A stretch of 64,000 bases of DNA from Globisporangium splendens (GCA_006386115.1 VFIW01000050.1:233339-297338), one strand, 5' to 3'; positions 42,326 through 52,674 are shown, counted from the first letter of the stretch. Translations and numbers: made by a program. The notes: a model not told the origin generated them from the sequence alone.

Positions 42326-43101
42326 TTACTTTTTCGCAAACGACACCTTGAGCGCATCTGTGGGCGTGAGCTTGAACCCGTAGAGACCCTGCAGTGCGAT
42401 CGACGCCTGCGCATCGTCACCGAATTCCACAAATGCCAGTCCCTTCTTGCCCGGCACCATACGCACTTCCTGTTGTTACCGTCATACAAATATACACACA
42501 AAAGCGTTAACATTTGCATAGAGTATGCACATAAAATAACAAAAGCAAAACGAACCTTGAAGCCATGGTACTGCTTGAACAGCACACTGAGCATCTCCTT
42601 GTTGCACGACTCGGGCAGATCCTGCAGGAACAGGATCTTGTTGGGCAGGATCTGCACTGGCGGCGGTGGCGGTGGCGCATGCGCTGGCGTGTGTCCATTC
42701 TCGCCGCTTGCTGCCTTCTTCACGGAAACACTGTCACCACCCGCTGGCGCGTCGAGCTTCCGCTTCTCGCGCGGCTGGAACGTGCCCTCGCGGCGCGCGA
42801 TGACGTCGGCTTTCTCCTTGCCGAACTGGATCACCATGGACTTCTCGAAGAGCACAAAGCCGTTCATGGCGCGCAGTGCATTCGACGAGCTCGCGATGTC
42901 GTCGAAGGTCACCCACGCCTGGCCGCGCAGCTTGCGGCCCTTTCCCATGAGCACCTCGAGCAGCTTGCCGTGCTGCGAGAAGCTCGCGTACAGCGCGGCG
43001 GTCATGCGGTCCTGCTTGATCTTGTCATTCAGGTTCTTCACGTACAGCGTGTGGTTGGGCGGCACGTCCTCCATCTTGACGTTCGCGTCGTCCAGCGTCA
43101 T
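42326..43101 (-). CDS. SNRPB2: U1A/U2B''/SNF-type spliceosomal RNA-binding protein
   Basis: Two exons, 42556-43101 and 42326-42469, giving 229 residues. RRM1 starts at PPNHTLYVKNLNDKIK (RNP2: LYVKNL) and carries KLRGQAWVTFDDI (RNP1-type); MTAALYASFSQHGKLL and SNALRAMNGFVLFEKSM are the family signatures, ending in the IARREGTF linker. A Pro/Ala-rich spacer (PPPPPPPV) follows. RRM2 starts at NKILFLQDLPESCNKEML and ends in the second exon with KKGLAFVEFGDD and the last residues VSFAKK. The family binds U1 or U2 snRNA stem-loops. Many lineages have one SNF-like protein doing both jobs, so the choice between U1A and U2B'' is open; the symbol is a best guess. Confidence 0.85.
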
Positions 43102-43667
43102 GGTGCGAGTGCGGATCTTCGAGCGGCTTGTGCGCCAACTGCGTTCGCTGCTTTCCCCCCCAATCATCGATACGAACGCTAGAAGAAGGCATGAGGGATA
43201 ATTGTATAAGGTACGGTACTGCAGACCTCCATCATCCAAAACAACAACAACCCACCAGGATCGGGTTATTAAATGGACAACCCGTAACACCTAAAGAGTC
43301 AATTCGAATGGGTGAATTTTTAACTTTTTTTTACCCATTCACCCATATTGACCCAAAATAGGATGCCCAAAACCACAGGATGGACACACCTCAATCTCCA
43401 AAGTTGATCATCGGTGACGCAACACAAAATCTAATAAACCACCAAGCCTCTCTTTGAGCGTAATATGGATATTTACATTCCCGATCACGATTACTTTCGA
43501 ATCCGCACAGCATCGGTCATTTTACTCTCTACACGCATACACTGTAAACCTCTAATTAGTACATTCTCCCTGCTGTCCGGATACCAGAGCCTTCTTTGGT
43601 CGAGCCGTCGCTTTGCTTGAAGCCGTCGTGGCGTTGGCATCCGAGACAGTATCAGCAATCGCTCAGC
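43102..43667. other. Divergent promoter region with two inverted repeats
   Basis: Between the U2B''-like gene (minus) and the kinase gene (plus). ATGGGTGAAT at 43308-43317 faces ATTCACCCAT at 43337-43346 across a T-rich loop. CGGGTT at 43262-43267 faces AACCCG at 43279-43284. No exon is supported. Confidence 0.55.
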
Positions 43668-45278
43668 ATGGGGAACCAGCCGTCGATGCGCGACGCGGAC
43701 GCGCATTTCCAGTACGTCTTTGACGACGCCATGACGGGACGGAGCGACGACGCAAGCGACGCTGCACACAGTGGTGCCTCTGCGGCGTCCGTCGGCTGCC
43801 TGGAGCCCGAGGTCTTGGACGCGCAAGTGACACATGTGGCGCCATTGCACGCCATGAATAGCAGCGGCGGCACCATGAAAAGCGCGTCAAAGTTGACGAT
43901 AGACACCCATATGGACGGCGATAGGCACATCGGTGTAGTTGGTGGACAGCCTGCCAAGGAGCTTCTCGTGGAGCAGGACGCGAACGCGCCAGTGGTGCTG
44001 CTCAACCGCCGCGTCGAAGACGTCTACGACGTGCAGACGCAAAACATTGGCAGGTATGTAAGTCTCTAATATGCGTATTTGGGCTAGAGCTAATGAGGTG
44101 TTTGTGTATGTTGATAGAGGTCATTATGCGGTGGTGTGTCGTGGGAAATGCAAGCGCACGGGCCGCGCCGTCGCGGTCAAGAAGATCAAGCGCTTCCTGA
44201 GCGACGAGAAGCGGGTCATGGCCGAGATCAGCGTGTTGCGCCGAGTCAAGCGCCATCCGAACATCGTTGAGCTCATCGACGTGTTTGAGACTGCGCGTGA
44301 AGTGCATCTGGTGCTGGAATTGTGCACTGGGGGAGAACTGTTTGAGCGACTCGCGGACAAAGGACCGTATTCGGAAGCTGATTGTGTGCGTCACGTCCAT
44401 GATATGGCGTATGCTGTGCAGTATCTACACGCGTATGTACCAAGCAATTGTTGTATTCTCACGCCTGGGTTGAGCATGCAGTCCTGGCCATTCATTTCTA
44501 ACCTACGTGTCCAATAGGAATGGTATCGTGCATCGGGATCTCAAACCGGAGAACATCTTGCTGTCGACGCCAAATGACGATGATGCTGTGATCAAAGTCG
44601 CGGACTTTGGACTCGCCAAGATCTTCACGGGAACGAATATGAAGACCAAGTGCGGGACGTGGGGGTACTCGGCACCCGAGATGATCAGCGGCTCCGGGGT
44701 CACGTTCGGGTACGACTACAAGGTGGACTCGTGGAGTCTCGGGACGATCCTGTACATCTTGTGAGTCTTATTTAACAGCTCACACACTGCAAGGTGTCGA
44801 TGAGGAAAGCTGACTTTGTCTTATTGTTGCCTTGTGAACTTGGTGCCGGACGCGATAGGTTGTGCGGGTATCACCCGTTTGACCCCGATGGTGACAGCTC
44901 AGACAACGACATGATCGCGAACATCAAGGCGTGCCGCTTTGACTTTGACGACGAGGCGTGGGATACGATCAGCGCGCATGCGAAAGACCTGATCCGCCAC
45001 TTGCTCGTGCTCGATCCTGCGGACCGCTATACGATGCGGCAAGTGGTCGAGCATCCGTGGATCACGGGCGTGTCGGAGATCCCAGCGTCGTCGTTGCCGC
45101 TGTCGCCAACGATCCATCGCGATTTAGCCAAGTTTCGCGAAAACAGCAAGTTCAAGGTATGTCAGCCTTGTGATTTGCATAACGCTCTCGATGGTACGCT
45201 CACATTAGTAAATGCGTGCAGGATTGTGAATCGTTTGGCTACGATGCCTACACAGACCACAACGAAGCCGCGAACTAA
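43668..45278 (+). CDS. CAMK/CDPK-type Ser/Thr protein kinase, predicted N-myristoylated, no EF-hands
   Basis: Five exons: 43668-44053, 44118-44432, 44518-44760, 44859-45156, 45222-45278, giving 432 residues. The N-terminus MGNQPSMR fits an N-myristoylation site, so membrane attachment is likely. About 120 low-complexity residues precede the kinase domain. Glycine loop GRGHYAVV, ATP-binding Lys in VAVKKIKRF, Glu in MAEISVLRRV, catalytic loop HRDLKPEN, DFGLAK, activation-loop end GYSAPEMI and YILLCGYHPFDP are all present, and the fold ends with HPWITG. This arrangement is typical of calcium-dependent and calmodulin-dependent kinases. After the kinase domain only about 45 residues remain, with no EF-hand, so calcium control, if any, is indirect. 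Confidence 0.88.
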
Positions 45279-47459
45279 ATATATGTGAAGAATAGTAGCA
45301 ATGGAAATCACAGTCGGGGAAAGTAAAAGCATGCAGAAAAAGTAGCAAACTCGCTGTATACGGAAGGTATTTAAATGAAATTCAGAACAGGTCTTGCAGA
45401 TTTCTTGAGAGGAAGTGTCCGTAAATGGCTGTACAGCCAATGTGTGCGTCAATTGCCGCATTAGGCATTTCGGAGCTGCTTTGTCGTGCGAAACTCGTGG
45501 TCGTTAGCCGCATCACATCTACTAACGAGAATCCCACGGACGCGTCGTTGTTCGTGATGCAAAGTTGCACACGTTGACTCCATTTTCTCCTGCTCGTCAG
45601 CAGCACCGACAGCATCTTGGTGCAACGTCTGACTGAGAGTTGAAAAGTGGAACGTCTGACATGGAGTTGCCTGGATATCGCCATGTTGAAGTTGCTTTCT
45701 CGAGCGCGCAAGCAATTGAAGGAGACACCACGCCATTCTTTTTATAACAGGGAAGACTCGCAAGTGAGTTCTGTACACTCACTCGTGACTTCTGGGATGC
45801 GCTTTATCCTCGTGGATGTGCACCTCCACGCAGCACACTCTCTCCGTCATCCTGCACGTGACGCGAATCGCCACTGGAGATCAAAGCAATCACTCCATCG
45901 CTCGTCTATCGAAACAGCGCGAGAAGGACACTTGTTTACGCTCTTCCATCACGGTGATCCGAGGATGGAGCCGTCCATCCATCACAGCAGAGGCTGTCCA
46001 TCCTGTATGGGAGCCACGAAAATGGCACGCAATTGGGCACTTCAACGCTTTTTCAATCGGCAGGTGTGCAGATTCTCGGTTGATGTGCAGTGGTCTCCGA
46101 TACAATAACTCAAGTATACAGCACAGGTTCGACGTCCAGTCAGACGTGGCGGTCCACTCATCTGATATGTTGGGCTCTTTACAAACCTGATTTTGCATCT
46201 CTCTCTCTGGTCGGTTGTCACGTTGTTTGTGGGTTTCCAAAAGGTCAAACAAATGGGGGAAGAAAGGAGTTTTAACAGAGCAAAGAGTGTGGAGACAGCG
46301 CCATTGTGCACGCACACACTTCCATTCTGACTTGCGGTTTCAGTACGTGTCTCTGTGTAAAGCGAGAATGCGGCATGTGAGAAAAAAATAAAAAAATCAA
46401 GTGGTAGATGGTTATTTCACGGTTTTCCCAAGCCAAGTGAGCAGATTCGCCCAGAAGAAGCATACGGACTTCTTTGTCGGATGAGGCTCCCACTGCAAGG
46501 CATGATGGAAAAGAGTATATCAGAGAATGATCGCAGCAATGACGTAGGTCTGGTGGATGAGTCTTCGAGCATCTCACCTCACAGTTAAACTTTCACAAGT
46601 TTCAGCGCCTATGCGCACCGAGCATATGGCGCCATCAGGCCAAAGTCCCTTGCAGCCTCCTCAGCATCTGCAGACTTATCCAGCACACCGTCTCCCCTCG
46701 CATTCGGAAACAAGTATAAGATTATACCCGCTCTAAAACGGCAGCCACGTTTTGGAGAGGCTTTGAACTGTTGCGATTATGACTTACTAAATACAGGTAT
46801 AAACGCAAAACCTGTATAGCTGCATACTCCAATCGAATGTGTTGTACATGGAACCTTGCATAAGCTATTTTTGTCCGATGTGTCGTGAACAGGAAGCCGG
46901 TCTGCTGCGACTGAGGGAGCATCTGTTCCTCACCAAACCCGCACCACACCGACTTTGACCATCAAAACTCCCGTACCACCTCCGCCTCTATTCTCCCCGC
47001 AGTAGTGACCACTCGCACTGGATCTTTGTATGCGTCACTATTTGGTTCCTTCTCCCTCTTTGCATCCCACTCTTCGCTGCCAATCATCCAAGAGCTAGAG
47101 CCCCCTGTCGCGTGCACACAATTGGATCCCGTCCTTTTTATATCTCTGACTCTTGGAGCTCCCTATGGTCTCTGTTGCCTTGCACTCTCTCCTGTTCTCT
47201 CTTGTCTCTCTTGCTGCGCACAACACGCACACACACTTGCACCAGAGAAGCCCTCACGACTGGTTTCTTTCGCTCCTGCCTGCCGCTCTGTTCACACACG
47301 CCCTCACTCACGCAAAGCCCTCGCCTCTCTCCCATTCGCTCACTCGCGCGCGTCGTCCGACGTCGTTCGCGTGTATATAGAGGACTCGGCTCGGAAGCAC
47401 TGTCCAAGGAAGGACTCGTGTAGTTTGCATCGTCTGACTCATCTTCCAGACTCGTTGTC
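45279..47459. other. Intergenic, no supported gene
   Basis: 2.2 kb without a recognisable exon or RNA. The last 450 bp before 47460 are rich in CTC and CAC runs and should be the promoter and leader of the transporter gene. Confidence 0.45.
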
Positions 47460-49409
47460 ATGGCGCCTCCGATCGTGTTGCTCGACGAAGAACAGACGCG
47501 GACGCTGCAGGTGGCGCACCCACGCACGTCCTCGAACGGCGCGCCACCGTCGAGAGACCCGTACCGCAACAGCTCGTTCGGCGCCAACTCGTCCAACCAC
47601 TCGCACCCGACGACGCCGACGAACCACCCGCCGTACGAGCCGCGCACCAACTTTACCTCGAACCAGCAGCCTAGGACCAACTTCACGTCTGCTGCCAACG
47701 TGCGTCAGAATGAGCGCCGCCTGAACGACCACGTCACGATCAACGCCGGCAAGAATGTCGGCCGTGGCACAGATCTCAGTTCGGGGCAGCACAGCAACCA
47801 GACGTTCACCAGCAGTCCTCGCACCAACTTCACGTCGCGACGTGGTCCCGATGGGTTCGACCCAAACGCCGACTACACTCCCGTGCGCTTATCGGACCGC
47901 ATGTCGTCGTCGAGCGTGACCGATGAAGACCACAAGGAAGGTGGCAACGGGTACGCTGGAAGCAGCAGTGGTCTCAAGCTCTCGATCTCGTACATTCTCA
48001 TCGGTGTCGCCGTCGGTCTCGGTCTCGGTATTCTCGCCACTTCGCTCGGGGTGTCGTCGTTGGTTGCCAAGTGGATCTCGCTGCCGGGCGACCTCTTCTT
48101 GCGTGCACTCAAGTCGCTGGTGCTTCCCTACGTGTTCTGCTCGGTGGCAGTCGCTATCGGTGACATCGTGTTCGTCGGCAAAGTGTCGGTCGTCGGCTTC
48201 CAGACGTTCAAGGTGTTCCTGTTCTCGTGGATCACGACGGCGACAATGGGTATGGGCGTCGCGCTTCTGTTCCGTCCGATGTTTCGGCTCGACAAGGTGT
48301 ACGTGTCAGCGCCAACCAACGCCGTCGGGTTCACGTGCCCGAACAGCAACCTGCTGCAGATGTTGCCCAACAGCACGATCGCGTGCGTGGGCAACGCGAC
48401 AGCGCTCGGGGGCATCGTCGACACGGTCGCGTTTGAGATCACGGACGTGAACAGCGTCTTCAAGAAGAACGTCAAGAACGCGCTCGCGCGCATGAGTGTG
48501 AGCGACCAGATCCTCTCGATCCTCAACCTGATCGTGCCAAAGAACATTTTCTTGTCGCTGTCGAACGCCGACGTTCTGTCGACGATTACGTTCGCCATGG
48601 TGTTCGGCGCGATCGCCGGCCGCAACTACTTCACCAAGACCCGCAAGGTCAACTACTTGTACCTCGTGCTCCTGCAATTGCGCAACACGTTCTTTCTGGC
48701 CATGGAGTGGGTCATCTGGCTCACGCCCGTGGCCGTCGTGTCGATCATTGCCGGTTCGTTTGCCACGAACCAGGACGCCGTGAAGCAGTTCGGCGACGTG
48801 TACATGTACGTCGTGGCGATCACTTGCGCCATGGTGCTCCAGATCTTCGTGACGCTGCCGTTCCTGATCTTCGTGCTCACGCGCTGCAACCCGTACCACC
48901 ACATGAAGTTCATGAAGGAGGCGTACGTGTTCGCGTTCGGCTCCGCTTCGTCGTTGGCGACCGCACCCGTGACCCTCTCGTGCGTCAGGAAGGCGCGCGT
49001 GTGCTCGCAGTCGTTGGCCAACTTTGTCATCTCCATTGGTGTGTGCTCCAACACGTCGGGCAACGGCTTCTACCACCCGATCGCGATGGTGTTTCTCGCC
49101 GAGTCGTCGGGCAACGGGAGTGAGTTGACGGCGCTGCGGCTGCTCGCCATCTACCTGCTGGCGATCTTCGCATGTGCTGGTACGCCGCCGATCCCGAGTG
49201 GGGGCATCGTGCTCATGGCCACGGTGTACAAGACCGTGTTCGGCGTGAGTGACACACCCGCGACGTTCCCGCTGTTCATCGCCATGGACTTCTTCGTCGA
49301 TCGGCTCATCACGATCTGCAACGTCAACGACGACATCATGGCGCTCAAGGTCATCGCCGAAAACACCGACGAGACCATCGTCGGCGACCACCTCGGCGAG
49401 CGCGAGTAG
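47460..49409 (+). CDS. SLC1-type (dicarboxylate/amino acid:cation symporter) transporter
   Basis: Intronless, 649 residues from the ATG at 47460. About 165 cytosolic disordered residues contain PRTNFTS three times. The transmembrane part starts LSISYILIGVAVGLGLG. Family landmarks: LPGDLFLRALKSLVLPYVF; hairpin 1 SASSLATAPVTLSC (SSSAT in classic members); TM7 SNTSGNGFY where classic members have NMDGT; hairpin 2 TPPIPSGGIVLM; TM8 MDFFVDRLITICNV. The Asp residues matching archaeal GltPh D390 and D394, plus N401 and D405, are kept. The position of GltPh R397, which binds the side-chain carboxylate of acidic substrates, is Ile. I infer a plasma-membrane carrier for neutral or otherwise non-acidic substrates, possibly with altered cation coupling. 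Confidence 0.88.
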   Translation: MAPPIVLLDEEQTRTLQVAHPRTSSNGAPPSRDPYRNSSFGANSSNHSHPTTPTNHPPYEPRTNFTSNQQPRTNFTSAANVRQNERRLNDHVTINAGKNVGRGTDLSSGQHSNQTFTSSPRTNFTSRRGPDGFDPNADYTPVRLSDRMSSSSVTDEDHKEGGNGYAGSSSGLKLSISYILIGVAVGLGLGILATSLGVSSLVAKWISLPGDLFLRALKSLVLPYVFCSVAVAIGDIVFVGKVSVVGFQTFKVFLFSWITTATMGMGVALLFRPMFRLDKVYVSAPTNAVGFTCPNSNLLQMLPNSTIACVGNATALGGIVDTVAFEITDVNSVFKKNVKNALARMSVSDQILSILNLIVPKNIFLSLSNADVLSTITFAMVFGAIAGRNYFTKTRKVNYLYLVLLQLRNTFFLAMEWVIWLTPVAVVSIIAGSFATNQDAVKQFGDVYMYVVAITCAMVLQIFVTLPFLIFVLTRCNPYHHMKFMKEAYVFAFGSASSLATAPVTLSCVRKARVCSQSLANFVISIGVCSNTSGNGFYHPIAMVFLAESSGNGSELTALRLLAIYLLAIFACAGTPPIPSGGIVLMATVYKTVFGVSDTPATFPLFIAMDFFVDRLITICNVNDDIMALKVIAENTDETIVGDHLGERE

Positions 49410-49928
49410 AAGACAGCGTCCGAGAGTGAAAGAGAGATAGGAAGATTGGAAATTTTGCTTGGCCTTTTGGCTCATAAACCCCGACATCCAATGCTATTTT
49501 GTGCGTGTATTCCGAAGTCGCCTCGCTGGATAAGTTTGCATGAGATACGCTTGGATTTAACCAGTTCATGACGCACTTTGTGGCTAATGCTGGAGCCACC
49601 ATGTGCCTTGAGAAAATGGAAGCAGCAAGAAAACAGACGCCATTACGCTCGAAGCTCTGCGACGTGCGCTTTAGGCATCTGGCAGAACGCACTCCTGCTT
49701 TATACTCAAACGCATATTGACGCGGAGCCTTGAGCTTGAGGCAGTCAGCTTGCTTGTTCATTGATGATGTGCTTTTCTCCAGACAGACTTTGGTGTCGCA
49801 CAGTGTCTTTACCTTGAACTTGCAGGATCTGAAGCATTCACTGGCACCGTTTGCCGCCACCACCTGCGGCACCTCAGTCGCAAAAAAAGCTCCAAACAGA
49901 GAGAGCAGTCCGGAAAAGTGAGAACACG
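49410..49928. other. Intergenic, nothing recognised
   Basis: The space between the transporter stop and the small zinc-binding gene; the last 80 bp are open in frame with the latter but without ATG. Confidence 0.5.
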
Positions 49929-50381
49929 ATGGCGTTCGAAGTTGTCGTCAAGTCCTGGGTCACGCACAAAGTCTCGAGCTTTCGGCGCCGTCGCAGCCGC
50001 GACAAGCAAGCGCTGGAAGCGACGAAGCTCAAGCCGATCGCGCTCGCTGGGGCGAGCAACGGGTTCTCAGGTCGCTCGCAGTTATGCAGCTCCTTTGCAC
50101 GGACTCAAACCAGGATTTTGCGTTTCGAGGCGAATATCGAGGTCGTGAAGGCAGCCGGAGATCCGCAGATAGAGACCTCAAATGGCTTTGGCTCGAGCGC
50201 CATCGCGCCATTACGCCGAGATGTAAAGCACCACGACAACGACTTGGGCCAGTGGAAGCCCTGCGCCATGTGCTCGCGCTGCGTTCTCCGGCAAGACAGC
50301 AAGCGGTTCGCAGAGTTCTGCTCGCTCGACTGCAAAACTGCCGCGTACTTGGACGTCAAAGCCGCAAACTGCGGGGCATAA
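49929..50381 (+). CDS. Small protein with C-terminal C4 zinc-binding motif, unknown function
   Basis: Intronless, 150 residues from the ATG at 49929 (MAFEVVVKSWVTHKVSSF). A very basic stretch (FRRRRSRDKQ) follows the start. The middle has no recognisable domain. The C-terminus carries CAMCSRC, then RFAEFCSLDCKTAAYLD, a C-x2-C ... FCS-x2-C pattern typical of small treble-clef or FCS-type zinc fingers. I do not recognise the family. The basic stretch could be a nuclear signal; this is inference. A protein rather than a chance frame is supported by the cysteine pattern and GC-rich coding composition. Confidence 0.6.
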   Translation: MAFEVVVKSWVTHKVSSFRRRRSRDKQALEATKLKPIALAGASNGFSGRSQLCSSFARTQTRILRFEANIEVVKAAGDPQIETSNGFGSSAIAPLRRDVKHHDNDLGQWKPCAMCSRCVLRQDSKRFAEFCSLDCKTAAYLDVKAANCGA

Positions 50382-50834
50382 TCGCCAGCAGAATGAGAGG
50401 ATGCAACATTGCGAAGAGCGCCTACATTTTTAAACGAGTTCAATCTAGATACTCCACCATTGCAAGCACGCAGGCTTGGACATTCTTGTAGGCTGCAGGC
50501 GCAAAGTGATCATTAGATACTCGCATGAACGCCGTACAAAAGGGAGGGGTACAAACACAACAAAGCAAAAAGGAATGCAAAGCAGCAGCCAATCCAGAGC
50601 AAATGCACGTTTGCTCATATTTAATACCATCCACACGCACCCAGCAGCAAGCACGCGCAACGCCTCAAGCACACAGCGCCATGAAAGAAGACCTAGTGTT
50701 GTCGGTACCTGGCCACGTCCTGCTGGCTCGTACAACGCGGTTCGTCTCGTGTTCCCGCCATACTGCGGCTAATTACTTGTCTTCATGCAGCTGCTGCTGT
50801 TGTTCCTGTTGCCTTCTTCTCTTGCTTAACTGGT
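50382..50834. other. Intergenic between convergent genes, nothing recognised
   Basis: The 3' flanks of the C4 zinc protein and the SOD-like gene. A CTG/CTT-rich stretch at 50790-50825 lies next to the SOD-like stop. Confidence 0.5.
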
Positions 50835-51404
50835 CTAACTGGAGATGCCGACGACGCCGTAGGCTTTGATCGGACCGGCGTTGCCGTTCTGGAGCGAGAG
50901 TTCGTGACCGCCCTTGCCGAGGTCGTCCTCGTTCTCATGAACCACGATGGAGCGGCCGATGATCGAGTGCGGACCGATGAGCTTCACCAGCTTGTCCTCG
51001 ATGTGCACCTTGACCGAGCCGTCGTCCGACGTCACGTCCAGGTTGCCGAGGCTGCCCACGCGGCGCTCGTCGTCCTCGGGTGCGCCGTGGTTCTTGCCGA
51101 ACGGGTTGAACACGCCGCCGAGCGCGGCGCCCGCAGCCTGCGACACGTCGCCGAACACGTTCACGTGGATCGCGTGCTTGCCCACCGACAGACCCTTCAA
51201 CTCGCCCGTGATCACGGTCTTGGCATCTTCATGCGCCTGTCAGAATAGAGAGGAAGGACAGTGAGCATATAGATAGACAGATAGACAGATAGAGGGGGTA
51301 GTGTGGGCTTGTGATAGACACATGTGTGTATGTACCTGCGTGAGCACGAGGGAGCCGTAGACGGAGGCGTCGTCGCCGTAGAGAGTCACCACTGCCTTCG
51401 CCAT
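50835..51404 (-). CDS. Cu/Zn superoxide dismutase-like protein lacking most metal ligands
   Basis: Two exons, 51336-51404 and 50835-51236, giving 156 residues, the usual SOD1 length; no signal peptide, so cytosolic. The fold is clear: MAKAVVTLYGDD, HVNVFGDVSQAAGAALGG, FNPFGKNHGAPEDDERRVG, SLGNLDVTSDDGSV, then SIIGRSIVVHENEDDLGKGG and GNAGPIKAYGVVG. By human SOD1 numbering, copper ligand H48 is Asn, bridging H63 is Val, zinc ligands H80 and D83 are Arg and Ser, the C57-C146 disulfide is lost (Ala, Tyr) and active-site R143 is Ile. H46, H71 and H120 remain. The gene is intact, so it looks like a maintained protein without dismutase activity: a decoy, scaffold or diverged metal-binding protein. 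This is inference from sequence. Confidence 0.85.
51262..51292. repeat. ATAG/ACAG simple repeat in SOD-like intron
   Basis: GATAGACA-type units within the only intron of the SOD-like gene. Confidence 0.85.
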
Positions 51405-51819
51405 CTTTACGTTTGCTTCAGGATACCGCGATCGAATATGTATGGCCACCAAATATGTGCACTGTGTGTGGGATGCTCAAAATCCGCAGCGGTCGACCTT
51501 GTGTAGTGGACCTTATACGATATAATTCATAATGCTTGTCCTAACCTTCTGCTTAATGGAAATATAGAGGTGGAGACTGGAAAGTCGATGTTGAGGGGGG
51601 AATTTGATTGGTGGCGTCAAGCAACCACTTTACTACCTCTCATACCATATCTAGTGAGGTGTCTATATCCCTCATACACACTTTCCAAAGGTTCATTTTA
51701 GCATCTTTACCTGCCTATCTTTGATGTTGTCTTCGAACAACCTTCGTGCCACATCTCGCAGTGGTGCTTGAACCATTAAGCGCCATGGCCATTTGACTGG
51801 AAGGCATCACGCACCAAGC
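51405..51819. other. Divergent promoter region, no gene
   Basis: Between the SOD-like start (minus) and the zinc-knuckle gene start (plus). No exon or clear motif is supported. Confidence 0.45.
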
Positions 51820-52674
51820 ATGACGACAGTGGACGTGAGCGACGAGCGGCGCGCGGTGCTGGAGAAGCGGCGCGAGCTGCGCAAGGCCAAGAAGGCGAAG
51901 GGCCGTGCCGCCAAGGAGGAGAAGCAGCGCGCGCGCTTGGAGAAGAAGCAGGAGGTCCTGGCCAAGATCCGCGCCAAGCGCGAGTCCGAGCAGGCGCAGA
52001 AGAGCGGCAAAGGCAATGGCTACGCCGGCGCCAACGGCCAGAACGACGGCGGCTGCTGGCTCTGCGGCGAGACCACGCACCGCAAGCAGGATTGCCCCAA
52101 CCGCGCGGCGCAGGACCTGAACAAGACGTGCTTCCAGTGCCGCAAGCGCGGTCACACGTCGCAGAACTGTCCCGAGGGCAACAAGTATGGTCAAGGTGGC
52201 GCCAACAAGAGCCCAATGGTGTGCTTCAACTGCGGCTCCGAGTCGCACTCGCTGAAGGATTGTCGTGCGCCCCGCATTGGTGGCGGCGCCACGTACGCGA
52301 CGTGCTTTGTGTGCAACCAGACGGGCCACATGAGCTCGCGGTGTCCGCAGTCCACCACGGGCGTGTACCCCAAGGGCGGCTGCTGCAAGGTCTGCAAGAG
52401 CATTGAGCACTTGGCGCGCGACTGTCCTGTGGGCAACATCAGCGCTGATGGCAGCAGCGGTGTGAGGGCCAACAAGAAGAAGACATTTGACGACGATGAT
52501 GATGAGAGCGGCAACAGTTACAGCGGCAGCAAGGACATGGGCGGTGATGCGCTCGACTCGTTCGACATCGACATGGGCGACAACGACGACAGCGAGCGGA
52601 AGGAGCAGGCGCCGTCGTGGGCGTCCAAGTCGTCCAGCAAGGCTAAGAACAGCAGCAAGACCGTGAAATTCTAG
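51820..52674 (+). CDS. ZCCHC9: ZCCHC9-like protein with five CCHC zinc knuckles
   Basis: Intronless, 284 residues from the ATG at 51820 (MTTVDVSDERRAVLEK). About 65 residues of Lys/Arg/Glu-rich coiled-coil come first. Five CCHC knuckles follow: CWLCGETTHRKQDC, CFQCRKRGHTSQNC, CFNCGSESHSLKDC, CFVCNQTGHMSSRC and CKVCKSIEHLARDC. The last four with their spacing (ending SIEHLARDC) match ZCCHC9, a nuclear RNA-binding protein linked to rRNA and exosome work; one extra N-terminal knuckle is present. The tail is acidic and Ser-rich with KKKT and SKAKNSSK basic patches. Confidence 0.85.
   Translation: MTTVDVSDERRAVLEKRRELRKAKKAKGRAAKEEKQRARLEKKQEVLAKIRAKRESEQAQKSGKGNGYAGANGQNDGGCWLCGETTHRKQDCPNRAAQDLNKTCFQCRKRGHTSQNCPEGNKYGQGGANKSPMVCFNCGSESHSLKDCRAPRIGGGATYATCFVCNQTGHMSSRCPQSTTGVYPKGGCCKVCKSIEHLARDCPVGNISADGSSGVRANKKKTFDDDDDESGNSYSGSKDMGGDALDSFDIDMGDNDDSERKEQAPSWASKSSSKAKNSSKTVKF

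Noticed and set aside
15695..47459. tRNA genes in the larger gaps
   Set aside because: I looked for the B-box GGTTCRANNCC on both strands; near matches (for example GGTTCGAGAAC at 15696 and 27233) lack a matching A-box and acceptor stem.
48306..49487. 393-codon minus-strand frame inside the SLC1 transporter
   Set aside because: Antisense shadow with Arg/His/Glu-rich composition; the sense frame is a clear transporter.
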